Origin: Mycolicibacillus trivialis
GTDB taxonomy: Bacteria > Actinomycetota > Actinomycetes > Mycobacteriales > Mycobacteriaceae
Direction: 5' to 3'
Assembly (NCBI RefSeq): GCF_002102395.1
Contig: NZ_LQPZ01000012.1
Span: 124,001 to 188,000 of the forward strand
DNA: 64,000 nucleotides
Shown: piece after piece, positions 46,620 to 57,807 of the stretch
Position numbering within the stretch: position 1 is the stretch's first letter
Layout: the number at the start of each line of letters is the position of its first letter
Program-made: the position numbers and the translations under genes
The notes under the pieces: generated by a model
The model's database searches: none
Told to the model about the DNA's origin: nothing
Seen by the model: the letters and a program-made list of their open reading frames with translations, nothing else

Positions 46620-47374
46620 GCGAGATGCCCGGTGCGGTCCTCGGTGGCCAGTAGGTTGCTCACCATCTCGACGTGGTCGTGGAAGTAGAAGTGCCCACCG
46701 CTGAACATTGTCAAGTCCACCGAAGCCGAATGGCGGTTCCAGCCATAGAGATCGGCGAGCGGGACGAACGGGTCCTGGTCACCGCCGAGGACTCGGACCG
46801 GTGCGGCAACTCTTGCGTCTTCGGGACAGTCGTAGGCGTCGAACGCGCGGTAGTCGGCCTTGATGGCGGGCAGCGCCATGCGCATCAATTCCGGACTTGC
46901 GAACACGGCGCTGCCGGTACCTTCCAGCGCGGCCAGATGGCGGAGGATGTCCTCGTCGGCCGTCGGGTGCGGTGGTTTGGCGGCGACCCGGCTGGGCGCG
47001 ACTGCGGCCGAGACGTTGAGACGGCGCACCGGGATCCCGCGCGCTTCGGCGATGCGCACGAATTCGAACGCAACCAGACCGCCCATGCTGTGGCCGAAGG
47101 CAGCGAGTGGGGTGTCGCGCCGGTGCTCTGATGCCGCGAATTCATCGAATGCACCGGCGGCGATCTCGGGTAGAGATGTCAGGGCCGGTTCCGCCGCCCG
47201 GTCCTGCCTACCCGGGTACTGGAAGATCAGGACCTCGAACGCAGTGCTGAGGGTCTTGGAGAAGTCGCGGTAGGCGGACGCCCCGGAGCCGGCATGCGGG
47301 AAGATCAGCAACTGCGGACAGCTCACGGAGGGCGGTTCGTGGAATCGCCGGACCCAGCCCCGGTTGCGTGCCAT
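46616..47374 (-). CDS. mbtT: Type II thioesterase MbtT
   Basis: A 252-residue alpha/beta hydrolase. LLIFPHAGSGASAYRDFSK is the typical start of type II thioesterases. AFGHSMGGLVAFEF holds the nucleophile serine, LGGDQDPFVPL the aspartate and SGGHFYFHDH the histidine. Such enzymes clear stalled chains from synthetase carrier domains. MbtB in this locus has no thioesterase domain, so this free protein probably replaces it. It is the first gene of the mbtT-mbtC-mbtD operon, 43 bases downstream of an IdeR box. Confidence 0.88.
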   Translation of the reverse strand: MARNRGWVRRFHEPPSVSCPQLLIFPHAGSGASAYRDFSKTLSTAFEVLIFQYPGRQDRAAEPALTSLPEIAAGAFDEFAASEHRRDTPLAAFGHSMGGLVAFEFVRIAEARGIPVRRLNVSAAVAPSRVAAKPPHPTADEDILRHLAALEGTGSAVFASPELMRMALPAIKADYRAFDAYDCPEDARVAAPVRVLGGDQDPFVPLADLYGWNRHSASVDLTMFSGGHFYFHDHVEMVSNLLATEDRTGHLA

Positions 47375-47417
47375 TTACCGCTACCTTTCGTTCGGTTCTT
47401 TCCGGCCGGATCAAAAC

Positions 47418-47436
47418 TTAGCGAAGGCTAACATAA
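47418..47436 (-). promoter_or_regulatory. IdeR iron box upstream of mbtT
   Basis: TTAGCGAAGGCTAACATAA (plus strand) agrees with about 15 of 19 consensus positions, allowing the usual W and S ambiguities. It lies 43 bases before the mbtT start, after the end of mbtK, so mbtT has its own iron-controlled promoter. Confidence 0.72.
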
Positions 47437-47477
47437 GTCGATGGCCGGGTCGGTTGGGTCGTCGCGGTGCCGGACGT

Positions 47478-48044
47478 CTAGCTTGGGCGCTCGCGAATGA
47501 TCAGGGCGGCACGCTTGTCGGGTAGATCGATCGTCGTGACACGACGGAACCCCGCGCGCTCCGCAACGCGGATGACCCGCTCGTTGCGGACGTCGGGCTC
47601 GCCGACCACCCGAGTCGCCTTCGGATCGGCGGCCAACTGCCAGCCGGAGACCAATCGCAGCAACGTCTCGGCCAGCCCGCGGCCGCGGCAGTGGGTCGGT
47701 CCGATCAGCAGGTGTACGCCTGCATCGTGCGCGCATGCCGGGTAGTACTCGGCCAGCGGGTCGAGGTCGGCGCGGTAGAGCTCCCAGTAACTCATCGGCG
47801 CCCCCGACAACTCCCCGACGTAGGCGGCGGAGTGAGAACTCTGCTGCTGGTCGCGGAGATAGGCGGCGATGTGCTCACGTGGCCAGGCCTTTCGCCAGAA
47901 TTCGGCCACGTCGGGATCATTCATCCAGCCGTGTATGAGGTCGAGGTCACGGTCGATATCCAACGGGCGCAGCGAGAATTCGCCGGCGAACTCCGCGTGA
48001 TCGACGGCAGAGCGACGCTGGGAGAAGTCCGGTACGGCGGTCAC
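47478..48044 (-). CDS. mbtK: Mycobactin lysine N6-acyltransferase MbtK (GNAT)
   Basis: A 188-residue GNAT enzyme of the siderophore type (IucB/RhbD/MbtK). FSLRPLDIDRDLDLIHGWMNDPDVAEFW starts the fold, GPTHCRGRGLAETLLRLV holds the acyl-CoA pyrophosphate loop, and VVGEPDVRNERVIRVAERAGFR is a hallmark of hydroxamate-siderophore acyltransferases. It puts an acyl chain on the lysine N6. In M. tuberculosis the gene (Rv1347c) is in a separate mbt-2 locus; here it is inside mbt-1. GTG 48044 has GGGAAGG upstream. It shares a divergent IdeR box with mbtE. Confidence 0.88.
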   Translation of the reverse strand: MTAVPDFSQRRSAVDHAEFAGEFSLRPLDIDRDLDLIHGWMNDPDVAEFWRKAWPREHIAAYLRDQQQSSHSAAYVGELSGAPMSYWELYRADLDPLAEYYPACAHDAGVHLLIGPTHCRGRGLAETLLRLVSGWQLAADPKATRVVGEPDVRNERVIRVAERAGFRRVTTIDLPDKRAALIIRERPS

Positions 48045-48071
48045 ACGATGCCTTCCCGTCGAAATGGCCAG

Positions 48072-48088
48072 CCCGGGGGACCCCCGGG
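48072..48088. repeat. Perfect 17-base palindrome in the mbtK leader
   Basis: CCCGGGGG, A, CCCCCGGG lies between the mbtK start and the IdeR box. As RNA it would make a tight, very G+C-rich hairpin in the mbtK 5' untranslated region. It is not part of the IdeR consensus. Confidence 0.4.
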
Positions 48089-48104
48089 GCTCGGGTCGCG
48101 GCGC

Positions 48105-48123
48105 TTAGCATAGCCTAGGCTAA
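48105..48123. promoter_or_regulatory. IdeR iron box between mbtK and mbtE
   Basis: TTAGCATAGCCTAGGCTAA matches 15 of 19 consensus positions and is nearly palindromic. It lies 60 bases before mbtK and 112 before mbtE, and can repress both directions, including the whole mbtE-mbtF-mbtB operon. Confidence 0.78.
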
Positions 48124-48235
48124 GTCGATTGTTGCTCCGGCTGACGACGTTCGCACCGCGCTGCGACGACGACCGCCGCCACGGCAACACGGCGACCAGC
48201 GATGCAGACGACTTGGACGCGAGGGGTAGACACAG

Positions 48236-51200
48236 ATGGCGGGCGACGCCGACTCGATACGTGACCGTCGACGGGAGTTGATGCGCAAGCGCATCGCGGA
48301 GAGCGGTATCACGTCCACCGAACCAGCCGAACACATCGCCGCCGAAGCCGAGCAGCCCTACCCGCTGTCGAGCGGTCAGCGGCGAATGTGGTTTCTGCAA
48401 ACACTGGCCCCTACCGACCCGACCTTGAACATCGGCGTCGGCTACCGGCTGAGCGGAGCGATAGACGAAGGCCGGCTTCGCGACGCGGCGTCCGCCGTGC
48501 TGGCGCGACACGCCATCCTGCGCACGACATATGGCACAGACTCCGAAGGAGTTCCCTACCAACAATTCAAAGAGCACGTCGAGTTGCCCTGGCAAAGCGA
48601 CGACCTCAGCGGACTTCCCGAATCAGAGCGCAACCAACGGATCGAATCGATCACCCACACGGAATTCGGTCGCCCGTTCGACCTGTCCACAGAGTTGCCG
48701 ATTCGACTGACCCTGGTTCGGCTGGCCACCGACGAAGCGGTGTTCCTGATCGTCGCGCACCATATCTGTTGGGACGACGAATCGTGGCCGGTCTTCTTCA
48801 CCGACCTCAACGCCGCCTACAACGGCCGCCGACTGGACCCGCACGTCCCGCAATATCTGGTCGCCGAAGTGCTCGGTGCACGTCCGGACACCCACGACAA
48901 CGACATTCGCTACTGGCGTGACAACCTGGCGTCGCTGCCCGGCCCGGTCGAATTCCCGGGCGCAACCTCGACATCTCCCTCCCGGACGGCTGCCCACACT
49001 CGCCACCGCTTACCCGACCGGCTTTACGAGCAAGTCGGCGACTTCGCCCGCCAGCACTCGGCGACCCCGTTCATGGTGCTGTTGGCGGCCTTCGGGGCAG
49101 TGATCCGCCGCTACACCGGTGCGACCGACTTCCTCGTCGGCGTCCCGGTGGTCAACCGGTCCGCGCGGGCACAAGGCGCGATCGGCTACTTCGGCAACAC
49201 CCTGCTGTTGCGGATCACGGCCGGTGCCACCGACACCTTTGAAACCATGGCCGCCCGGGTCCGGGACACCTGCCGCGACGGGTACGCCCACCAGGGAACG
49301 GGAGTCGACGTGGTGGTCCGCGAAGTCAATCCGGACCGGACCTCTCGCCACGACGGGCTGGGTGCTCTTGCGTCACTGGGCTTCAGCATGCGTGGCAGCG
49401 TCGACGGCATCCGATGGGACGGGATCGACGCCGAACAGATGGACGTAGCGCCGGCCACCACCGAGGTCCCGCTGTCCTTGACGGTGGTCTCCGAAACCGA
49501 CGGTGTGTTCCTCGAACTCGAATACCAAACCGAGGTGCTGAGCAGTCGTCTCGTCGACCAATTGGTCCGGCACCTCGAGCGGTTGCTCACCGAAGCCCTC
49601 GCCGACCCGTCCCGGCGCCTCGCCGAGACCGAGATGCTCGATGCGGGTGAACGAACCGCCTTACTCACGATGTCTCGCGGCGATCTGGTCGAGACGCCGG
49701 CGACCACCTTGGTCTCGCTGCTTGAAACCGTCGCCGCAAAGAACGCACACCGATGCGCCGTGGTCTCCGACGACGAAGAACTGACCTACACCGAACTGCA
49801 CCGGCGCGCAAACCGACTCGCACGCTGGCTGGTCGGCAACGGCGCCGGTGCCGAGAACATCATCGGATTGCAGCTGGGCACCTCGGTGGAGTTCCTGGTC
49901 GCCGCGTTGGCTGTGCTGAAGTCCGGAGCCGCCTATCTTCCGATCGACCCGGCGTACCCCGCCGACCGTATCGACTACCTCATCGGAGACACCGACCCGC
50001 ACATGGTCCTCGGCCGGGAGGGCATCGCCGCTGCGGAGACCGCAGCCGCCCGGCACTCGGATGCCGACGTGAGCGACGCGGACCGCATTCGGCCGCTGCG
50101 GCCGGAGAACCTCGCGTACGTCATCTACACCTCCGGGTCGACCGGACAGCCCAAGGGAGTCGCCGTCGCCCACCGTGCGATCGCCGACCACCTCATCGGT
50201 TTCGTCGCCGAATGGAACCTCACCGCTGAAGACAGGCTGCTGCAGTCGTCGTCGGTCAGTTTCGACGCGTCCCTCGCCGATATCTTCATGCCTTTGACCA
50301 CCGGCGCGACCCTGGTGGTGCCGAAAGCCGGCGCGATGTCAGACATCGACTACGTCGCAGCGACAGTCGATCGGCATGGCGTCACCGTCTTGCACATGGT
50401 CCCCTCAATGCTCGACGCGCTGCTGCACGACGCCGACCCCGGCAGATGGCGGAACCTACGGCACATCCCGGTCGGCGGCGAAGCTCTGCCCGGCCCGGTC
50501 GCAGATCGGTTCAGCCGGCTGCTCGACGCCGAGCTGCGAAATCACTACGGGCCGACCGAGGCGGTGGTGTGTTCGACCCACCACGCCGTCACCAAGCCGT
50601 ATGGCGACGCGACCGTGCCGATCGGCATTCCGAACCGGAATGTTCACACCTACGTCCTCGATCAGGCGCTGCAACCCGTACCAGCCGGAGTGACCGGTGA
50701 ACTGTATTTGGGCGGCCAACAGTTGGCCCGCGGTTACCTGCGGCAACCAGCGCTGACATCAGCCCGGTTCATCGCTGATCCGTTCACCGCCGGGGGACGT
50801 CTGTATCGCACCGGCGATCTCGTCTTCCGCAATCACGCGGGGGAGTTGGAATTCGTCGGACGCGCCGACGACCAGGTCAAGATCCGGGGCTTTCGGATCG
50901 AACTCGGTGAGGTCGAATCCGTTGTCGGCGCCCATCCCGCCGTGCGCCAGTGCGTTGCCGCGGTCGTTGACGGCGAGCACGGACCGGTGTTGGCCGCGTA
51001 CATCGTGCCCGCTGCCGAGATCGCCCTCGACGAGGTGCGCGCCCACGCGGCTGCAAAGCTGCCCGCCTACATGCTGCCCAGTGCGTACGCGCTGATCCCG
51101 AGTGTCCCGCTGATGGTGAACGGGAAGCTCGACAAAAAAGCACTACCGATACCGACCCGGGCGATGGGAACCCTTCAACGCGAGCCCAGAACGCCGACGG

Positions 51201-53269
51201 AATCACGGATGTGCGCCATTTTCGGTGCGCTGTTCAGTGACCGCCCGGTCGGAGCGGAGGACTCCTTCTTCGAATTGGGCGGCCACTCCCTCCTGGCGGC
51301 GCGTCTGGTTGCGCAGATCAGATCCGAATTCGGTGTGGACCTGACCGTCCGCGCCGTGTTCGACGCCCCCACACCGGCTGGCCTTGCCAGTCAGCTGGTC
51401 GAACAATTCCGGGCCGAATTCGACATCGATCTAGACGAAATCGGCGGCGAAGAGCCGGCTCCCACGGCCCAGGTCGAGGCACCGCAGGAGGCCGATTCAA
51501 TTCGTCCGGAACTGACCGGCGCGGGCCGGCACAACGAATACCCTTTGTCTTACTCGCAGCTCGCCACCTGGTTCCAACACCGACTCGGCGGGCCTCGGGA
51601 TGCGTTCAACCTTCCGTTGGCGCTGCGCATGGACGGACCGCTGAATCTGGGCGCGCTCACCGACGCGCTCAACGATGTGGTCGAGCGTCACGACGCGTTG
51701 CGGACCACGTTCGCCGAGCATGACGGACTGCCCTACCAAGTCGTGCACGCGGAGTGGCGAATCGAACTCCCGGAACACCACATCCGGGCGGATGAGATCG
51801 ATGAGCGCATCAGCACGCTGCGTCGCGAGGTTCTACACCCTGAAAACGGACCGCTGATCCGAGCCGAATTGCTGACCGTCGACGCAACGACTCACGTTTT
51901 GGTCGCGATCGTTCACCACATAGTGGGAGACCACCGGTCGTTGGAAGTCGTTGTCGACGACCTGATCGAGGCCTACCGTGCGCGCCACGCGGGGCGCGCC
52001 CCGCGCTGGGCCGAGCTGCCGGTCCAGTTCGGTGATTACGCCCGTTGGCAGCGCGAGGCTTTCGACGTGCCGAGCGATTGGGGAGCTCGAGAGATCGCGC
52101 ACTGGCGCGATGCACTGGCCGGGTTGCCCGACGAGGTGATGATCGCACCCGAGCGGCCCCGCGGACGAACTCACGGACAGAACGAGAAATCGGTCGCTCA
52201 CTTCCTGCTCCCCGCGGAAAGACGCCGAGGATTGCTTGAACTGGCCCGAGCGACCGGTGCGAGCGAGTTCATGGTCTACCAAGCCGTCGTCGCTGCCTTA
52301 CTCCACAAACTCGGCGCCGGTACAGACATCGCGGTGGGTAGCCCGGTCGCCGCCCGGGTGGACGAGGCAACCTCGGAGCTGGTGGGGCTGTTCGCCAACG
52401 TCATTGCACTGCGCACCGATCTCACCGGTGACCCGGCCTTGCGCGAGATCGTCGACCGTAGCCGTGACACCGTGCTGGACGCGTTCGCACACCAGGAAGT
52501 ACCGATCGAACGACTCGTTGAGGCGATCAAACCGACCAGGTCGGCATTTCGGAACCCGTTCTACCAAAACACCTTGCATTTCCGAGGTGAGGACTGGGTG
52601 CGCGCCGGCCGCGCGCTCGTCGACTCCGGGACGACGAGCGTTGAGGTCATACCGTTGGACCTCGATGTTTCCCTGCTGGATCTGGACATTGCGATGGCGG
52701 TGACCCCCGCCGGAGAGGTCGCCGTACGAACCGTCGCCAACGCCGAGCTTTTCGATTCGCACCTGGTGACCTTGATCGCCGACGCGCTACGTGCAACGTT
52801 GGACGCCTTCGCAACCGAGCCGGATTCGGCGATATCGACCCTTGAGGTGCTGCCGGCGGAATCTCTGGCCGCCCTGCTCACGCCGCCACCTGTGGAGCAC
52901 AACGAGGAACCGAGCCCAGCCCCGGCGGTCGCCGGTTCAGCCGAGACCGAGGCGGCACTGATATCGATCCTGGAGGAACTCCTCGAGATCACCGGAGTCG
53001 AGCGCGACGACAACTTCTTCGCGCTCGGCGGGGACAGCATCATCGCCATCAAGTGGTCGGCTCAGGCGGCGAAACAGGGGCTGGCTCTGACTCCTGCGAT
53101 GGTGTTCGAATGCATGACCATCGGCGATCTCGCCGCAGCGGTGGATTCGACAGACGCACCGGCAGAACCCGCCTCTGATCAACCCGAACCCGAATACACG
53201 CCGATGAGCGCTTCGGGGTTGAGCGCAGAGGCATTGTCAGATCTCACCGCAGCATGGCAGCAGAACTGA
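48236..53269 (+). CDS. mbtE: Nonribosomal peptide synthetase MbtE (C-A-T-C-T)
   Basis: A 1677-residue synthetase. Domain order: condensation with HHICWDD near 178; adenylation with [13 protein letters not shown] near 628, HYGPTEA, YRTGDL and NGKLDKKAL; carrier with LGGHSLL near 1015; a second condensation with HHIVGDH near 1225; and a second carrier with LGGDSII near 1598. The size and order agree with Rv2380c, which activates the N6-hydroxy-acyl lysine of mycobactin. GAGGGG lies upstream of the ATG. First gene of the mbtE-mbtF-mbtB operon. Amino acid specificity is taken from the family. Confidence 0.93.
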   Translation: MAGDADSIRDRRRELMRKRIAESGITSTEPAEHIAAEAEQPYPLSSGQRRMWFLQTLAPTDPTLNIGVGYRLSGAIDEGRLRDAASAVLARHAILRTTYGTDSEGVPYQQFKEHVELPWQSDDLSGLPESERNQRIESITHTEFGRPFDLSTELPIRLTLVRLATDEAVFLIVAHHICWDDESWPVFFTDLNAAYNGRRLDPHVPQYLVAEVLGARPDTHDNDIRYWRDNLASLPGPVEFPGATSTSPSRTAAHTRHRLPDRLYEQVGDFARQHSATPFMVLLAAFGAVIRRYTGATDFLVGVPVVNRSARAQGAIGYFGNTLLLRITAGATDTFETMAARVRDTCRDGYAHQGTGVDVVVREVNPDRTSRHDGLGALASLGFSMRGSVDGIRWDGIDAEQMDVAPATTEVPLSLTVVSETDGVFLELEYQTEVLSSRLVDQLVRHLERLLTEALADPSRRLAETEMLDAGERTALLTMSRGDLVETPATTLVSLLETVAAKNAHRCAVVSDDEELTYTELHRRANRLARWLVGNGAGAENIIGLQLGTSVEFLVAALAVLKSGAAYLPIDPAYPADRIDYLIGDTDPHMVLGREGIAAAETAAARHSDADVSDADRIRPLRPENLAYVIYTSGSTGQPKGVAVAHRAIADHLIGFVAEWNLTAEDRLLQSSSVSFDASLADIFMPLTTGATLVVPKAGAMSDIDYVAATVDRHGVTVLHMVPSMLDALLHDADPGRWRNLRHIPVGGEALPGPVADRFSRLLDAELRNHYGPTEAVVCSTHHAVTKPYGDATVPIGIPNRNVHTYVLDQALQPVPAGVTGELYLGGQQLARGYLRQPALTSARFIADPFTAGGRLYRTGDLVFRNHAGELEFVGRADDQVKIRGFRIELGEVESVVGAHPAVRQCVAAVVDGEHGPVLAAYIVPAAEIALDEVRAHAAAKLPAYMLPSAYALIPSVPLMVNGKLDKKALPIPTRAMGTLQREPRTPTESRMCAIFGALFSDRPVGAEDSFFELGGHSLLAARLVAQIRSEFGVDLTVRAVFDAPTPAGLASQLVEQFRAEFDIDLDEIGGEEPAPTAQVEAPQEADSIRPELTGAGRHNEYPLSYSQLATWFQHRLGGPRDAFNLPLALRMDGPLNLGALTDALNDVVERHDALRTTFAEHDGLPYQVVHAEWRIELPEHHIRADEIDERISTLRREVLHPENGPLIRAELLTVDATTHVLVAIVHHIVGDHRSLEVVVDDLIEAYRARHAGRAPRWAELPVQFGDYARWQREAFDVPSDWGAREIAHWRDALAGLPDEVMIAPERPRGRTHGQNEKSVAHFLLPAERRRGLLELARATGASEFMVYQAVVAALLHKLGAGTDIAVGSPVAARVDEATSELVGLFANVIALRTDLTGDPALREIVDRSRDTVLDAFAHQEVPIERLVEAIKPTRSAFRNPFYQNTLHFRGEDWVRAGRALVDSGTTSVEVIPLDLDVSLLDLDIAMAVTPAGEVAVRTVANAELFDSHLVTLIADALRATLDAFATEPDSAISTLEVLPAESLAALLTPPPVEHNEEPSPAPAVAGSAETEAALISILEELLEITGVERDDNFFALGGDSIIAIKWSAQAAKQGLALTPAMVFECMTIGDLAAAVDSTDAPAEPASDQPEPEYTPMSASGLSAEALSDLTAAWQQN

Positions 53270-56200
53270 TGCCGCAGACCGGGACCACAACCGAAATCGA
53301 GGACGTCCTCGCGCTCAGCCCGCTTCAAGAGGGTCTGTACGCGCTGCACCGCCTCGCCGACGACATCGACCTCTACACGATGCAATTCGTCATCGACATC
53401 GACGGACCGGTCGACGTCGAACTGCTGCGAAAAAGCGCAGCGGCCATGCTGGTCCGCCACCCGAACCTGCGCGCGGCATTCTGGGACGAGAAAGTCCCGC
53501 GCCCGGTTCAGATCATTCCCACGCAGGCCGAACTACCGTGGACCGAGCGTTGCGCGGACCCGAGCCGGTTTGACGCGCTCGCCCGGACAGAACGGACCCG
53601 CCCTTTCGTCTTGTCCCAAGGCCCCGCGATGCGTGCCTTGTTGATCACGGTGCCCGGCGAGACACGGCGTCGGCTGATCATCACCGTCCACCACATCCTG
53701 ATGGACGGCTGGTCGCTGGCGGTGTTCTTCACCGAGATGTTGGCCGTTTACCGTGCGGGCGGTTCGACGGACGGCCTGCCGTCGCCACCGCTGTACCGCG
53801 ACTACATCGTGTGGCTTGCGAAACAGGACGCCGACGCCGCAACGCGGGCCTGGCAACAGTATCTGAGCAAGACGCCGGCGCCGTTGATAGTGGCGGAGAC
53901 CGGGGCGCCGGAGAATTCCGTTCCGACGAAGGCGATGCTGTTCCTGGAGGGGGCCGCGACCGCCCGTCTGCAGTCGTGGGCAGCGCAATCGGGACTGACG
54001 CTGAGCACCGCCGTGATGTTCGGTTGGACGGCCCTGTTGAGTCGATTGACGTCCCGACGCGACGTGGTATTCGGCACCGTGGTCTCCGGGCGCCCTGAAC
54101 GTCTGCGCGGCGTCGAGACCATGGTCGGGCTGTTCATCAACACGGTCCCGGTCACCCACACGATCGACGCCACCGCCTCGGTGATCGACCAGTGCCGCCG
54201 GCTACAACACCAGACCTCCGCCATGCGCGATATCGGCTACCTCAGCCTCACCGAGATCCAGCGCGCACACAGCCGCGGCGCGTTGTTCGACAGCATGTTC
54301 GTCTTCGAGAACGCACCGATCGGCGACGCGGTGAAAACCGTCACCACCCCCGACGGCGCCACCTTCACCCCGATCGAGATGGAGAGCCTCACCCATTACC
54401 CGCTCACCGTCGTGGCCCACCTCAGCGGTGATGAACTCGTCGTGGTGATCGAAGCCATTCCGGAGGCGCTACCGCACCTGCCCGGCGACGAGATCGGCGA
54501 GCGACTGCTCGCCGTACTTCGGCAACTGCCCGACATCGGCGATGCCGGACCCGATGCGCTGGACGTCCTCACCGCCGCCGAACACGCCGGGCATGCCGAC
54601 TGGCAGGCGCATTCGATCGGAACGGAAACGGTCTGGCAGGCCTTCGCGCAGCAAGCCGCCGCCACCCCCGACGCGACGGCGTTGACATTCGGGGCCACCG
54701 AGCGCTACAGCTACGCCGAGTTGCACGACCACGCCGCCCGTCTCGCCGCCGAACTCGCCGAACACGGCGTCGGCCCGGAAACCGTCGTCGCCCTCGCGCT
54801 GCCGCGGTCACCGCAGACCGTCATCGCCATCCTGGCGGTACTTGCCGCCGGAGGCGCCTACCTCCCGGTCGACCTCGCGCTGCCCGCCGAACGCGTCGCC
54901 GCGATGCTGCGGCAAGCCCGGCCCGTCCTGGTTCTCACCGTGGCGGGCGCAGAGTCACCGTCAACCGAGCTGCCCGTCCTCGCCCTCGGTGACGAAACCG
55001 TCGACCGGCGCATCGCCGATCAGCCCGCTGCCGCACCGGATGTGCTGCGCCACGGGGAGCAGGCCGGCTACGTCATCTTCACCTCCGGCTCCACCGGCGA
55101 ACCCAAAGGCGTCGTCGGCACCAACGCTGCACTGCTGTCCTACTTCGCCGATCACCGCGACCGCGTCTACGTTCCGGCCCGCGACCGGCTCGGCCGGCCG
55201 CTGCGCATCGCCCACGCCTGGTCGTTCGGTTTCGACGCCTCGTGGCAACCGCTGGTCGGTCTGCTGGACGGACACGCGATCCACCTGTTCGACGACGATG
55301 CGATGCGCGACGCCGATCGACTGGTGGCCGGCATCGCCGAACACCGCATCGACATGATCGACACCACGCCGTCGATGTTCGGCCAACTGCGTGCCGCCGG
55401 ACTGCTCGACCACAACCTGTCGGTGTTGGCGCTGGGCGGCGAAGCGATCGACGCCGCCCTCTGGGGTCAACTGCGGCAACTGACGCCGCTGGCGGTCTAC
55501 AACTGCTACGGCCCCACCGAGACCACGGTCGAGGCCGTCGTGGCGCCGGTGGACCGGTTCCCGTCACCGACGATCGGCACCGCCAACACCGGAACCGGCG
55601 GCTACGTGCTGGATTCGTGGCTGCGGCCGGTGCCCACCGGTGTGGTGGGGGAGTTGTACCTCGCCGGTGGGCAACTCACCCGCGGCTACATCGGGCAGAG
55701 CGCCCTGACTGCGGCGAGCTTCGTCGCCGACCCGTACCGGCCGGGCCGGCGCATGTACCGCACCGGAGATCTGGTCCGTCGCCTGCCGAACGGTGGCTAC
55801 GCCTACCTCGGCCGGGGCGACAGCCAGGTCAAGATCCGTGGCTACCGGGTCGAGATCGGTGACGTGGAAGCAGCGCTGCGCGACCAGCCGGGCGTGCACG
55901 ACGCGGCGGTGGTGGTGCTCAGCCGTGACACCGGCCCGTTGCTGGTCGGTTTCGTAGCCGGTGCCCACGGCGACGGCCCCGCCGACGACCTCCCCGCTCT
56001 GCGGGCGGCACTGCGAGAGCGACTGCCGGGTTACATGATCCCGGCGCGGATCCTGACGCTGCCGCAGCTGCCGGTCACCGTCAACGGCAAGATCGACACG
56101 GCGGCGCTCGAAGCGTCGGCGCGAGACGCCTTCGCCGGTACCGGGGGCGCCGTCGCAGGCACCGAGACAGAACGGGTACTCGCGGAGATCGTCGCCGAAC

Positions 56201-57807
56201 AGTTCAACGGTGTCGTCCCGCACCTCGACGACGACCTGTTCGCCTTCGGCCTCGACAGCATCGTGGCGATCGCACTGGTCCGCAAGGCCCAGCGGCATGG
56301 GCTGGCCGTCAGCCCCAAAACACTGTTCAGCGCGACGACAATCCGTCAACTCGCCGCGGCGATCGACACCGCAACCACGGCGCGACCGGTCGGCCACCGC
56401 GAAGAAGAAACCGACCACGAGCCCGTCCCGCCGCTGCCCATCGTGTCGTGGCTGTTCGAGTACGGCCACTACCGCCGCTTCACCAACACCCTGCTGGTAC
56501 GCCTGCCCCGCGACATCGACTTGTCGACGCTGCAGCAGACCCTGCAGGCGCTACTCGACGGGCACCCCGCCCTGCGCTCCAGCCTGGTCGACACCGCCGA
56601 CGGACCCAGACTCGTCACCCGGGAAGCGGGCGCCGTCCGCGCCGGTGACCTCATCAGCCGGCTGCCGGTCGACCCGAACGCCGACCTGGGCGCCACGATC
56701 ACCGCAACGGCCCGTCGCGCCAACGACCAGATCGACCCGCGGGCCGGCGCGATGGTGCGCGCCGTGTGGCTCTCCGGGCAGCAGGAGATACTGCTGCTCA
56801 CCGCCCATCACCTCGTCGTCGACGTGGTGTCCTGGCACATCATCGCCACCGACCTCGCCGAAGCCTGGCAGCTTCTGCAGTCCGGCACAGCCCCGACGAC
56901 CCTGCCGGAAGCCACCGGCTACCGACGCTGGTCGCAACTGATGTGGCAACGAGCCGACACCGCCGACGTCGTCGCCCAACGCGACTACTGGCTGGACCAG
57001 CTCGCCGCACCCGATCCGCCGCTGGGGCACCGGGCGTTGGACCCCGGCCGAGACCGCTGGGCCACCCTGCGACCCACCACCACCGTCACCCCGACCGAAC
57101 GCACCGAAGTGGTGCTGGCTGCGCTCGGCCGAGACGACACCCTGCACGAATTCCTGCTGGCGGCAACCACGATGACGATCGCCAGCTGGCGCCGTCATCG
57201 CGGCGAGGACCCGAGCACCGGCGCTCTCATCGCATTGGACAGCCACGGCCGGGCCGACACGATTCTGGACGCCGACACCACCAACACGGTGGGCTGGTTC
57301 ACCAGCGCCTACCCGGTCCGGCTGGGCGCCGGGGAGGCCGCGACCCTCGCCGATCAGTGCGACCCGTGGGCGGCCGGCGCGCTGCTCGATGCGGTCGGCG
57401 ACCACCTGCGGCAGCTACCCCACGACGGCCTGGACTACGGGCTGCTGCGCTACGTCACCGGCGGTACCGGCGACTCCGAACTGGCGGCCCGGCCCGAACC
57501 GCAGCTGATGTTCAGTTACCTGGGCCGCCTGGATCTGGCCGGCATCAGCGACCAGCCCTGGTCGGTGCTGACCGGACCGGAGATGGCGGCGCTGCCCGTC
57601 GATCCCGAACCGGAGCTGCCGTTGCGGTTCGCCGTCTACCTCAGCGTCGCTGTACAAGGCACGCCCGACGGACCGCAACTCAGCGCCACCTGGCTGTGGA
57701 GCGACGCCTTGTTCACCGCCGCGGACATCGACGTGCTCACCACGTTCTGGCAGCGCAGCATCGCGGCTCTGGCGGCTGCGCTGGACCGGGAGGGAAGATC
57801 AGCATGA
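53254..57807 (+). CDS. mbtF: Nonribosomal peptide synthetase MbtF (C-A-T-E-type)
   Basis: A 1517-residue synthetase. Condensation HHILMDGWS lies near 144; adenylation [13 protein letters not shown] near 607 with NCYGPTETT and [13 protein letters not shown]; carrier FGLDSIVAI near 999. The C-terminal domain has [33 protein letters not shown] and MFSYLGRLD, the motif set of epimerization-type condensation domains, with Val for the usual Gly after Asp. It adds the terminal lysine that ends as the caprolactam of cobactin. The start overlaps mbtE by 16 bases at ATG 53254; ATG 53269 (1-base overlap) is equally possible. Confidence 0.92.
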   Translation: MAAELMPQTGTTTEIEDVLALSPLQEGLYALHRLADDIDLYTMQFVIDIDGPVDVELLRKSAAAMLVRHPNLRAAFWDEKVPRPVQIIPTQAELPWTERCADPSRFDALARTERTRPFVLSQGPAMRALLITVPGETRRRLIITVHHILMDGWSLAVFFTEMLAVYRAGGSTDGLPSPPLYRDYIVWLAKQDADAATRAWQQYLSKTPAPLIVAETGAPENSVPTKAMLFLEGAATARLQSWAAQSGLTLSTAVMFGWTALLSRLTSRRDVVFGTVVSGRPERLRGVETMVGLFINTVPVTHTIDATASVIDQCRRLQHQTSAMRDIGYLSLTEIQRAHSRGALFDSMFVFENAPIGDAVKTVTTPDGATFTPIEMESLTHYPLTVVAHLSGDELVVVIEAIPEALPHLPGDEIGERLLAVLRQLPDIGDAGPDALDVLTAAEHAGHADWQAHSIGTETVWQAFAQQAAATPDATALTFGATERYSYAELHDHAARLAAELAEHGVGPETVVALALPRSPQTVIAILAVLAAGGAYLPVDLALPAERVAAMLRQARPVLVLTVAGAESPSTELPVLALGDETVDRRIADQPAAAPDVLRHGEQAGYVIFTSGSTGEPKGVVGTNAALLSYFADHRDRVYVPARDRLGRPLRIAHAWSFGFDASWQPLVGLLDGHAIHLFDDDAMRDADRLVAGIAEHRIDMIDTTPSMFGQLRAAGLLDHNLSVLALGGEAIDAALWGQLRQLTPLAVYNCYGPTETTVEAVVAPVDRFPSPTIGTANTGTGGYVLDSWLRPVPTGVVGELYLAGGQLTRGYIGQSALTAASFVADPYRPGRRMYRTGDLVRRLPNGGYAYLGRGDSQVKIRGYRVEIGDVEAALRDQPGVHDAAVVVLSRDTGPLLVGFVAGAHGDGPADDLPALRAALRERLPGYMIPARILTLPQLPVTVNGKIDTAALEASARDAFAGTGGAVAGTETERVLAEIVAEQFNGVVPHLDDDLFAFGLDSIVAIALVRKAQRHGLAVSPKTLFSATTIRQLAAAIDTATTARPVGHREEETDHEPVPPLPIVSWLFEYGHYRRFTNTLLVRLPRDIDLSTLQQTLQALLDGHPALRSSLVDTADGPRLVTREAGAVRAGDLISRLPVDPNADLGATITATARRANDQIDPRAGAMVRAVWLSGQQEILLLTAHHLVVDVVSWHIIATDLAEAWQLLQSGTAPTTLPEATGYRRWSQLMWQRADTADVVAQRDYWLDQLAAPDPPLGHRALDPGRDRWATLRPTTTVTPTERTEVVLAALGRDDTLHEFLLAATTMTIASWRRHRGEDPSTGALIALDSHGRADTILDADTTNTVGWFTSAYPVRLGAGEAATLADQCDPWAAGALLDAVGDHLRQLPHDGLDYGLLRYVTGGTGDSELAARPEPQLMFSYLGRLDLAGISDQPWSVLTGPEMAALPVDPEPELPLRFAVYLSVAVQGTPDGPQLSATWLWSDALFTAADIDVLTTFWQRSIAALAAALDREGRSA

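Noticed and set aside
56766-57803. A 346-codon upstream extension of the mbtB frame inside mbtF.
   Set aside because: The sequence is an Arg/Pro-rich shadow of mbtF. The ATG at 57804 has a strong ribosome site and begins the carrier domain.
53254-57807. Reading MbtF as ending in a second ordinary condensation domain.
   Set aside because: HHxxxDxxSW, [17 protein letters not shown] and FSYLGRLD are the epimerization-type motif set.
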